A DNA stretch of 48,296 nt from Mesostigma viride (lineage: Eukaryota > Streptophyta > Mesostigmatophyceae > Mesostigmatales > Mesostigmataceae): assembly GCA_009746045.1 (NCBI GenBank), contig RPFO01000118.1, forward strand, positions 1 to 48,296, written 5' to 3'. Below are positions 10,701 through 19,975 of this stretch, in pieces (the first letter of the stretch is position 1; the number at the start of each line of letters is the position of its first letter). Position numbers and translations under genes: made by a program. The notes beneath the pieces were generated by a model that was not told the origin of the DNA, did not search any database, and was given only the letters and a program-made list of their open reading frames with translations.

Positions 10701-13700
10701 TCCCCTCGCATATGGCCCTGCATTCTGCCACATCTGAACTGATACAGACCCTCTTCTGCAGTCTGCTGTACCAGCTGAACAAACTTGCCCTGCTCTGATA
10801 AAAAGCAAACAGAGCAGCAGATCTCCCCCTGACCTTGGTAACCTGGCGAGCATCCATGGAACTGTCAACAAAGATCTCCAAGGTGATAGGCTGGGCAAAG
10901 TCAATCCCAGACAAAATCAGATCAGGGGTACTCTCCACCAACCGGGCTATGACTCGAGGCTTCTCATCCTCAAGCACCTCATCAGGCATTCTGCTATGGA
11001 CCATCAAGACGGACCACAGATGCTGGCAAACCAGGCCCACATGCCTCTCAACTCAGGTCCTGCAGCCTGGGTGATCTTCTCTGGCAAGGCCTTCACAATG
11101 GTCTGTTTATAATCTCCTCCAGCCTGAAGCCTGATACTCCACTCCCCGTCCCTCCTGAACAGGGTAGCCTGCATTCCACAGAACACTACAGGCTTGTTGG
11201 GCTCCTGCCACAGCTCCTTGCCCAGTGAAAACTTGCCACTGATGACAGGAATAAACTTCTTCAGCCAGGTCGTGGGGGCTAGCAAATGCAGATCATCTCC
11301 ATGCAAACTAGCATACACTGGCAGACCCTCCCATTGGGCCAGCAGCAAACAGGGATCAACTGAAGACACTCTCAAGCCACACTCACTGATCAGAGCTTCC
11401 TGCAGCGTGAGTCTCCAGATGATTGGGCTCGACCTGAGTCCTTCCAGGCCCTTCAGAATAACCAGGAATTGTTGATGCAGCTCCAGCTTCCAGATGGCAG
11501 GCACCTCAACACAGTAAGGCTCATCCTGCTTCCACACCCTCCTGGCCACTTCTGGATCAGATTTTAAAAATGCCCTCTTGAAGTCCAGCAGCACTGATGA
11601 CATAGCTGCTCCCCTGTTCAGCAACCCCACGTAGAGACATAGCAAAATTCTCCATGTGTCGTGTAGCATCCCTGGCGTGTATAGCTCCTCTCCTGGCAGA
11701 CTCCCCGTGCCGTGATACTCATTCAGGACAGGCCTGACATGGGGCACTGATACCTCATCCACAACCTTCCTCTTCAGCACAAATCTCAAAGCAAGCTTCC
11801 TTGATGCTGGGGGACGTCTGTCTGTTGGTGCAGCACACTCAAACTGCAACCACTCCTCCAATGCCTTGGAGAAGGCGAGCTTCCAAGCCTCAAACAAAGT
11901 AGGCGAGCTCATCTCTTGGACCAGCTGGTCATATGTCAAAGGAGAGTGTGCAGCAAGGCTCCTGTGAGTTATGCCAATACTGCTGGGGTGCAACACAGCT
12001 GGAATCACCAAACTGGCCGCTGGGGGCACCTCCCCTTCATCCCATTTTACACCCTTGACCGGCTTGGCCCTGCACCTGACTGGAAATGTTGTCCTGAAAT
12101 TTTCTAGGGGAATCATCCCCCAGCCATCTCTTCTCAGAGCTGTAGCTCTGATAGAAATCCCAGGATTGCCCAGAAAATTCTGACCCAAAATCACAGGGCC
12201 ATCATAGTCCTCTAGGACAAGGAAGGTCACATCCACACCCATGACAGGGGCAGTAACCTCTCCCAACACCCTTAGATGCGTCCTACCACTGAAATCAGAC
12301 ACCCAGGGGCAACTTGGTTCTCCGACCAGCAGTTCTCCTGTATGCTGAGGTCCCATGACAGAAACCTGTGCATTGGTATCTATCTCCATGGCAGCTACCT
12401 CAGGTTCATCCAACTGGACAAGCTTGGACACCTTAGGCTCCTTCTTGGCTCTTTGCAAAGCCTGTACAATATCTGATAGACGCACACCCCTAGGCCTGGT
12501 GTCGGGCCGTTCCGGAGGTGCAGCCTGTCCGCCTGCTTGCCCAACCACCGTATGTGAAGGTACCCCAGGGGCCGGGCCAGGGTCACCCTGAGGGCTCGAT
12601 ACAGCTGTAGCACCCTGATCAGGAAGCTCCACGTCACCCCCGCCTTGTACACCAGCGGGCACCTGGAAGAGGTCTCCTTGATTACCTCCCCGGGGACGGA
12701 TCTTTGACCAGGACAGACGGTGCACTGCTTGGGAGCCATCAATGGCCACCCAGCACTTATGGCCAGCGGCTTCTACTCGGGTCACCACCCCATCATGCCA
12801 GCTGCCACGTTTCCCTGGAAAGCTTGGTTCCTTCCACACAACAACCTGTTGTCCAACGTTAGGTTCTAGGACACTCCAGCCCTTGTCTTTCTGCCTCAGC
12901 TTGAGGAACTTGGCCTCTAGCTTCTCCTTCCATGCCTGCTCAGCATCAGCTGGCAGCATCCTGGTATGCAGCATAAGAGGATTGATGGCAATGTCACCAA
13001 AGAACATGGGAGTCCTCAGGTTCAGCCTGTCCTCCACAGAACGTAGCCATGCAGATGTCACAATGGCAGATGACGTCCTTGGAATCCTCTCCACCAGCAG
13101 CACAGTCTTGATCTCTTGGATGGCTCTCTCCACCACCCCTTGCTGGCCGTGGCTCTCCCTGGGTGTAATCAGCAACTCTGGAAACTCTGGCAGGTTCTCA
13201 CAGCACTCAAACTGAATGTCACACTGCAACAACTCCAACCCAGGGTACCTGCTCCTTGTCAACTTCAGAGCAGCAATTAATGTAGGCTTCTCCATGTCAG
13301 GCAGGATCTCTAGGGTCTTGTACTTGGTATATCTGTCCACTGCCACCAGCAGCTTCAAACCCCTGATTCTCTGAATATCTACCTGCACATGGCCTGGCTG
13401 CAAAATAGGAGTCCTGGCATGAGACTGCTTGGGCTTTCTAGCAACTAGCCTGCACTTGCAAGCTTGAGCAACCTGTTGGCAGATGAGTACAACTCACTTC
13501 CTCCCAGCCGTCTAGCAACTTGCAAAGACTGAGCTGCATGGCCAAACATGGTATGCAACCTTGAGGCAATGTCATACAAGAGAGAAAACCTTTTATTGTC
13601 ATTATTAGCACTCAAGGTATGTACAGATCCCTTATGTACAGGAGGCACCAGGGTCGTGCCTGTCAGACTGTCTCCAGCCCTATCCTCATCCTGACCATCC

Positions 13701-13942
13701 TGTGCCAGTCCTGCACGGTCAGAATGCTTCTGAGATCCACCTGGGTCCACATCACCAGGTCCTACCTCAGGCTCAGCACCGCCATGGCGGGCACGTTGGC
13801 GAGTAACCACTGCAGCTACAGCTGGCATACTCTCTGTGGTAACCAAGCTTGCCCCATCGTGTCCAATAGGCTCTTTCACTAGAGCATGGGGCTGCCCCTC
13901 ACTGCCGTCACTAGCAGCTACATTACACACCCCTGGGGGCAC
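10701..13942 (-). pseudogene. pol: pol of copy B: integrase, protease, RT, start of RNase H
   Basis: Minus-strand order: the integrase zinc site HHCC (RLHTMFGHA, then CQQ..CKC after a frameshift near 13475); the integrase core in the 799-codon frame 13403-11004 with D9 (VQVDIQ), D62 (LQCDIQF) and E92 (GVVERA); the C-terminal segment; a retropepsin-like protease with DTNAQ (Asp codon 12378-12380) and ILGQNFL; and the Copia RT with LLDFKRAFL and LHGDD. One missing base near 11008 shifts the frame before RNase H. The protease follows the integrase, which is the reverse of standard Copia. The Asp-Asp-Glu spacing is x52 and x29. Confidence 0.85.
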
Positions 13943-13975
13943 CCTCCAGGGTTCAGGGATGTGTGCAGGCTCAAG

Positions 13976-15005
13976 TCAATGATCAGCAGCCTTGCCCTTG
14001 CCCTTATCCTGGGATGGACCAGCCTTGTCCTTGCTGCCACCCTGAGCTGGCTTGCTCTGACCTTCCTGCCTCAGGTACGAGGGACACTCATTCCTGAAGT
14101 GACCCTTCCCCTGGCAGAAATAACATTCCACCTGACTGATGTCCCGTGAGGTCCCACTGCTGGGCCCAGCCTTGGGAGGACCACCCACCCTCTTGAAGTC
14201 AAACTGGGACTGTGGATGTCCCGACTTCGGCGGGGTCCCCCGTCCAGCCCTTCTGTCACGCCCCCTCCTGGACCTTCCTCGACCCCTTGAAGAGGTCTCA
14301 GGCCCTCTCGAGGGCGCTGGGCCCCCGTGGCCCGATCCCCTCATGGACTTAACCGTGGGTTCAGTGGCCTCCTCATCACCCTGACGAGGGCGCTTACCAC
14401 CCACGTACTTGCCGCTGAAACACTCATACAACTGGTCCGTCATGGCTGCCCAGCCATGGACCTGTCGCATGTGGATGGTCACATTATCCATGGTGACCGG
14501 ATCCAGCTGCAGCGACTTGAGAAAGTCGCCCATGGCCATCCGATCTGCGACGAAGAAGCCCTTGGCCATGGCGTCCTCCCTCAGCTTGACGAAGTCTTCA
14601 AAGGCGTGGACCACTAGCTGCCCCTTGATGGGCTTGTAGTCCAGGTATTCTTGCTTCAGGTGGGACCCATCTATGGTCCTCTTGTCACTCAGGAACGACC
14701 TGAGTCGCGTCATAAACGCCGCCCAGGTGTCCCCCGCCGCGTGCGCTCCCGAACAAACTTGAACAGCCGCCTCGCCGACTGCCTTATGTAGGCACTAGAC
14801 GCCAGGATGCGAAGCTTGTCACCGGTGTATATCTCCGTGTACAAGTTCATGTCCTCTAACATCCTCTCAGCATCCCGGGGCTGCCAATTGTCCTTGATGG
14901 ACTGAAACTGGCCTAGCACCGCGTACCCCTCAGCCACTGTCGGTCGCTTAGGCGCCGCTTGATCTGCGGCTGGCGCGTTCTGACCGTGTCGCGTTTGCGT
15001 GCCAT
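13976..15005 (-). pseudogene. gag: gag of copy B with one CCHC zinc knuckle (frameshifted)
   Basis: The likely start is ATG at 15005 (MARKRDTV..), which resembles the Gag start MARSRAA of element E. One frame change then leads into the AEGYAVLGQFQSI frame (around 14937), and another near 14740, in a G run, leads into the 14713-13976 frame. The C-terminal part holds a single zinc knuckle CYFCQGKGHFRNEC (C-x2-C-x4-H-x4-C), which binds genomic RNA in retroelement Gag, after an Arg/Gly-rich stretch. The capsid-like middle is not recognisable by eye. It lies just upstream of pol and is separated from it by a stop, so pol would need its own translation route. Confidence 0.75.
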
Positions 15006-15081
15006 ATCATCCTGGACTGGTCATTACCGCTACTTGGAATGCATCCACTATCAGCAGTAATCATGTGTGAGATATGCCACC
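14987..15081. repeat. 95-bp direct repeat, copy 1 (contains the gag start)
   Basis: Exactly repeated at 16156-16250. The two copies flank the 1072-bp repeat unit 15082-16153. It contains the probable gag ATG of copy B (15003-15005). The repeat is far too long for an integrase target duplication, so it points to recombination or local duplication around the gag leader. Confidence 0.8.
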
Positions 15082-16153
15082 TTAGCCAAAACCAATGTTC
15101 ATCAACAAGAAAGACTGGCTTATTCCAGCCCCTGGCCTGCCTAGCTTCGAGCAAACAAGTCCGGCATGTCCAATACCGTGAACATCCGCTACCCGCTCTC
15201 CTTTATACGGAAGTTGGCCTTGTCCGGATGTATGCCAACACCCAGCCAACCGCTCTCACCCTAAGCTACCGACAGTGCCCAGGCGAATCTACCATACTGG
15301 TAGTCCCTGCGACGACTGTCCTCGAGACAAATCCAAAAAGGCTTAACTTGTATGCCTATCTCGCCTCGACCCATGAAAACAATCTCGCAACCATCACGGA
15401 GGTTGCGGCCGGATTGTTCTACTAGTTAATCACATGAAGACAACTGCGTCGTTGTGAAGTGAAAACTGAACGAACAACGACCACAATGGCCGACTGTTCA
15501 TCCTTTTAACCTGCGCAAGCTAACCTTTCCAACGTGACATCAGCCAGTGACGACCAAAATACGCTGAACAAGGTGCCGCAAATCTAGCATGCGCTTTTTA
15601 ACGTTAGATCAGGTGCTTGCCTGACACAAACCAAATCTCATGAACAAATCTGTCCAAGCACAAGCTAAACAACTTGTAGATATTTTGCAACACTAAAAAG
15701 CGCTGCCGCAATCAGAAATTAACCAGGCTAAATTGCCGGCCATCTCAGGCACCGCTGCTCAAAGCGTGCTGACCGTTCGCGACGTTTCACGTGTAGCCCT
15801 GGTCGTTCTCCACAAAGTCTGGTGTCCCTCGTTGTAGTCCTGGCAGAGCACGTGATCACTGGCCCGGCAGCCAGCCCAACATGCCTGGCCTGCCTTAGTG
15901 GCGCGCGCCAGCGCCTGGACTGCCCTGGTGACGACCGGTAGCCCAAATCCCCCCTTAGCCCACTGCCGCAAATGCGAACGCACTCGCACTTGGACGAATT
16001 CAGAAGATCCGCCGACGATTCAGTGGACGCGTGATTACAACTGAGATCCGCGGCGTCAGTACCGGGCCGCGGTATAGCAACCCGCACAAGGCTGCGGACG
16101 TCAGAATTACGCTAAAATCTGAATTGCGGACGTGATAGATCACGGACGCGACA
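15082..16153. repeat. 1072-bp direct repeat, copy 1
   Basis: Equal in length and apparently identical to 16732-17803. On the minus strand it starts TGTCGCGTCC and ends GGTTTTGGCTAA. It lacks symmetric TG..CA ends and has no clear primer-binding site beside it. It could be an LTR or solo LTR of another family, or part of a segmental duplication. Open frames inside (128 and 119 codons) are not conserved proteins that I recognise. Confidence 0.75.
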
Positions 16154-16155
16154 GC

Positions 16156-16250
16156 TGTCGCGTTTGCGTGCCATATCATCCTGGACTGGTCATTACCGCT
16201 ACTTGGAATGCATCCACTATCAGCAGTAATCATGTGTGAGATATGCCACC
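16156..16250. repeat. 95-bp direct repeat, copy 2
   Basis: Second exact copy of 14987-15081, on the far side of the 1072-bp unit. On the minus strand the order is 95-mer, two bases, 1072-mer, 95-mer, gag. Confidence 0.8.
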
Positions 16251-16399
16251 TCCCCCCCACTATTTAGCTCACAACAACGTGAGAGCAAAAAGTGAAAGAA
16301 AGGCAGCTCACACAAAAGAAGGAAGCCCAAAGAGGGCGTCATTCCAGGCAGCAGCAAAAAAAGAAAAAAAAATCCAGCTGCTCAAAGATGCTTTTCCAG

Positions 16400-16560
16400 G
16401 ATCAGCAACAACCTTATCATGCATGCTTTTAAAGGCTTAGCAATAACCCCTGACATGCATGCTTTTAAAGGCTTAGCAATAACCCCTTCAATGGCTTTTT
16501 ACAGGGAAAAGCCTAACCTCTTCAGATGCTTTTGAAGGCTAAGCAATAACCTCTTTCCAC
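16400..16560. repeat. short tandem repeat of about 36 bp
   Basis: Two near-exact units with GCATGCTTTTAAAGGCTTAG followed by CAATAACCCC lie at about 16420-16490. A third, diverged unit is near 16523-16558 and a weaker one near 16385. They sit in the spacer between the two 1072-bp repeats. Function unknown; tandem blocks like this occur in LTR promoters and in intergenic DNA. Confidence 0.65.
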
Positions 16561-16731
16561 CACTAGGCCGGTAGGCCTGACTCCTAACAAGGTTGTTCGT
16601 TCAGTTACGGATGATGATATGTGGGCTCTGCCCCACTGGCAGCCACCCGTTGCAAGAGCAGTTCCTACCGACCTTTATGACATAACGCTTAACAAGATTT
16701 GGTTATTCACAAATAAAATTGAGAATACATT

Positions 16732-17803
16732 TTAGCCAAAACCAATGTTCATCAACAAGAAAGACTGGCTTATTCCAGCCCCTGGCCTGCCTAGCTTCGA
16801 GCAAACAAGTCCGGCATGTCCAATACCGTGAACATCCGCTACCCGCTCTCCTTTATACGGAAGTTGGCCTTGTCCGGATGTATGCCAACACCCAGCCAAC
16901 CGCTCTCACCCTAAGCTACCGACAGTGCCCAGGCGAATCTACCATACTGGTAGTCCCTGCGACGACTGTCCTCGAGACAAATCCAAAAAGGCTTAACTTG
17001 TATGCCTATCTCGCCTCGACCCATGAAAACAATCTCGCAACCATCACGGAGGTTGCGGCCGGATTGTTCTACTAGTTAATCACATGAAGACAACTGCGTC
17101 GTTGTGAAGTGAAAACTGAACGAACAACGACCACAATGGCCGACTGTTCATCCTTTTAACCTGCGCAAGCTAACCTTTCCAACGTGACATCAGCCAGTGA
17201 CGACCAAAATACGCTGAACAAGGTGCCGCAAATCTAGCATGCGCTTTTTAACGTTAGATCAGGTGCTTGCCTGACACAAACCAAATCTCATGAACAAATC
17301 TGTCCAAGCACAAGCTAAACAACTTGTAGATATTTTGCAACACTAAAAAGCGCTGCCGCAATCAGAAATTAACCAGGCTAAATTGCCGGCCATCTCAGGC
17401 ACCGCTGCTCAAAGCGTGCTGACCGTTCGCGACGTTTCACGTGTAGCCCTGGTCGTTCTCCACAAAGTCTGGTGTCCCTCGTTGTAGTCCTGGCAGAGCA
17501 CGTGATCACTGGCCCGGCAGCCAGCCCAACATGCCTGGCCTGCCTTAGTGGCGCGCGCCAGCGCCTGGACTGCCCTGGTGACGACCGGTAGCCCAAATCC
17601 CCCCTTAGCCCACTGCCGCAAATGCGAACGCACTCGCACTTGGACGAATTCAGAAGATCCGCCGACGATTCAGTGGACGCGTGATTACAACTGAGATCCG
17701 CGGCGTCAGTACCGGGCCGCGGTATAGCAACCCGCACAAGGCTGCGGACGTCAGAATTACGCTAAAATCTGAATTGCGGACGTGATAGATCACGGACGCG
17801 ACA
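16732..17803. repeat. 1072-bp direct repeat, copy 2
   Basis: Second copy of the 15082-16153 unit. It is not flanked by the 95-mer. To its right lies a 9-bp minisatellite and the 306-codon ORF. The lack of visible differences from copy 1 implies a recent duplication, gene conversion or an assembly duplication. Confidence 0.75.
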
Positions 17804-17868
17804 ACCGCCCTGCGATCCTTGGCTCTGATTATCTGGCACCTCAGCCTGGTCTCCCAGCGCCTGGCCGT

Positions 17869-17920
17869 CCCCGCGTCCATCGCGTCCACCGCGTCCATCG
17901 CGTCCATCTCGTCCATCCAT
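17869..17920. repeat. 9-bp minisatellite (GCGTCCATC type)
   Basis: About five units of GCGTCCATC/GCGTCCACC. In one minus-strand frame they would encode Asp-Gly-Arg repeats, but no convincing gene contains them. Confidence 0.7.
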
Positions 17921-18085
17921 CCCAGCGCCGCGCCGCGCAAAGCCCATAAAGCCCGCTTGTTGGTTGATAGCTCCATCATCCATGATGGCCTGTGTTCAGA
18001 TCTGCTACAGCCAGCCAAGTGGCCAAGCAGCAATTAAAGCAATATAAGCTACTGAACAAGAAAGGAAAGTGCCAAGTGTTACCAC

Positions 18086-19006
18086 TCAGGCAAGACCACC
18101 ACGGCTGGCCCCAGGCGCGTCCTGGTTCTCCTTGTCGCTGTCGTCGTCGCTGTCGCTCACTACAATCAGCTCTGGCACTCTGCTACCCGCTGCGCCGTCG
18201 TCGACCCGCTGTCGGCCCGCGATGACTGAATCGTCACCGTTGGTATAGTAGACAGGTGACAACCCGTCGTTGGCACCCCGCGGATTGTATCTTGGCACCT
18301 CGTGGTCGCCAAGTGTCTCGTCGCCTAGCCCAGCGACACCCCCTGCTCCCACCTCAAGGTCACTATCGTACCCAAGAGGTGCAAACTCTTCCCAACGCGT
18401 CACACGAACGCGAAGGGGTTGGGGCAGTTCCTGAAAAAGAACCCTTGCTCGCTCCGGAAACCTGCCGACTCTTGCCGCGCGCTGTCCTCCGGTGATGGCT
18501 TCCGCTGTCGCCCCGACCTCTGCAAGCCGCCTGTAGTGCTCCGCTCCGCGTCGTTCACGCCTAACTGGCCCCGCTGCAACACCCTCGTCGCCGATGACGC
18601 CTGCGAAAGTACGTGGTAAACCCGCACCCGCTGCTGTCGGTACAAACTCGTGTCGCACTGCGCCAGCTGCCTCCGCAACCTCGCCTCGCCTTGTCGCCAA
18701 CTCCGCACGCACTCGCTCAGCTACTGCTGTAATCACCGTCTGGATGCCGACCAAACCGTGAAGCTCCTGCTCGAGGTCGTCGATGCTCCGGTGCTCCGGA
18801 ATGACGATGGTTTGTACGTGCCGCAGAATTCGCTCCCAATCTTCGACCTGGTCGTCGACGAATTGCACGAAGCTGCGATTAACAGGCGGACGATCTGCAA
18901 GCAATAAAGATAGATCCCGAACGACACGACGCAATTCAGGAGAAATCGAACCCCCAGCAGACTGCCGAAACCGGAAATCCTGCTGCCGTTGTTCCTCCTG
19001 CACCAT
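18086..19006 (-). CDS. hypothetical protein, 306 aa, acidic C-terminus
   Basis: The frame is open for 306 codons from an ATG directly preceded by an in-frame TGA (GTG GTG A-ATG context at 19007-19009), so the start is the first available. The protein is Arg/Ala/Glu/Val rich. It has helical stretches in the first 150 residues (for example VVRDLSLLLADR and ERVRAELATRR) and ends in the acidic run SDSDDDSDKENQD. No catalytic motif or zinc knuckle is visible. It lies between the LTR of copy C (19091) and the 1072-bp repeat, so it may be a retroelement accessory or ORF1-type protein, or a host gene truncated upstream by the LTR insertion. High GC alone could keep several frames open here, so the call is cautious. 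Confidence 0.4.
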   Translation of the reverse strand: MVQEEQRQQDFRFRQSAGGSISPELRRVVRDLSLLLADRPPVNRSFVQFVDDQVEDWERILRHVQTIVIPEHRSIDDLEQELHGLVGIQTVITAVAERVRAELATRRGEVAEAAGAVRHEFVPTAAGAGLPRTFAGVIGDEGVAAGPVRRERRGAEHYRRLAEVGATAEAITGGQRAARVGRFPERARVLFQELPQPLRVRVTRWEEFAPLGYDSDLEVGAGGVAGLGDETLGDHEVPRYNPRGANDGLSPVYYTNGDDSVIAGRQRVDDGAAGSRVPELIVVSDSDDDSDKENQDAPGASRGGLA

Positions 19007-19090
19007 TCACCACCGGACGAGCTCCTCTCGTCGTCAACGCTGCGCACCGCAACCGGCAACGACCCTCCTGGCCATTCCGCTGAGACTGGT

Positions 19091-19975
19091 TGTAATTTGA
19101 GTTAACGTTCCTAGCAAACGCAATGTGAAGGATATGGTTGCAATGCAGCAATGTGTGAATATGGTTGGAAACGGAGCTTTGTTAAAATTGGATAATGTTA
19201 CAGCGCTCACACACTTGAGGCTTGTACACGCGCTTGCCAAGTCAAGGCACAACACGTGAGGCGGGCTCGCAAGAGATGCCCAATTGGCACTGGCCTATTG
19301 TTTATATACTTGTGCACTGTGCTTGCTAGTCCTGAGCAGCCTAGGAGGCCTGCTCAGTATTAACACCCCCGGTACAGTATTCACTACCTGTACAGCGCCC
19401 AGCTCCTATACAGTAGGTCTGCCATACAGGCACAGTGACCACAGAGCACAGTCCACAGTGACTATTGCATCTGCACCTAGAAGTCCAGGACTAAGCCTGC
19501 GGTACCAACAGACCACAGGTTAAGGTTCCTATTTCCTGCGTACGACGTATTAATCCAATACCGTCGTAGGTACAGCACCTAATTCCTGTCAGCCCAGGAA
19601 TTACTGTCGACCCCATATGTCGTCGGCAAATATTCACGTCCGACTTAGAAGAACAGCCGGCTCGCGCTCGCGCGCGACCGGGAAGTCGGAACGCCATAAC
19701 TTTCTTGATACTTGTCGGAATGAACCCGTTCCGGTGCCGCTGGAATTGCAGAGATATGCCAAATCAGGATCACGCCAATGCGCTTGGCGTTAACTCCAAT
19801 CCTTTCTTTTCTTGAGCTGTAGCAGCTCACACAAGTCTACATACAAACACACACAATGGGTACTGGACATCCTCCCCGACTACAAGTCACAACCCGCTGG
19901 GCATGACAGTCAGCTTGGATTCCTTATTATATGTACATAGCACCCATACTGGCTCAGGAGCACAAACAAATTACA
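19091..19975 (-). repeat. LTR of Copia-like family 1 (3' LTR of copy C)
   Basis: Complete 885-bp copy with TGTAATTTG..CAAATTACA ends, differing from 7486-8368 by a few bases. It lies downstream of the purine tract of copy C on the minus strand. The flank GAGACTGGT at its outer edge has no partner that could confirm a target duplication, because copy C is truncated at its 5' side. Confidence 0.8.

Larger units (their letters stand above)
8369..15081 (-). mobile_element. Copia-like family 1, copy B (most complete internal region)
   Basis: Read on the minus strand, B carries gag (15005-13976), pol with integrase, protease, RT and RNase H (13942-8936), a 3' non-coding region and the LTR at 7486-8368. 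It is the only copy with gag and the integrase core. It is broken by frameshifts near 14740 (gag), 13475 (integrase zinc site) and 11008 (RT/RNase H junction), and by a fold-back insertion in the RNase H region (9255-10700). No family-1 LTR is found at its 5' side; a different repeat (15082-16153) sits there, so the 5' boundary is unresolved. Confidence 0.8.

Noticed and set aside
15082-16153. 1072-bp repeat as the true 5' LTR of copy B
   Set aside because: It does not match the 3' LTR shared by B, C and D, and its ends are asymmetric; left as an unassigned repeat.
17650-18033. 127-codon minus-strand ORF with Asp-Gly/Asp-Ala repeats
   Set aside because: It is generated by a 9-bp minisatellite and runs into the 1072-bp repeat.
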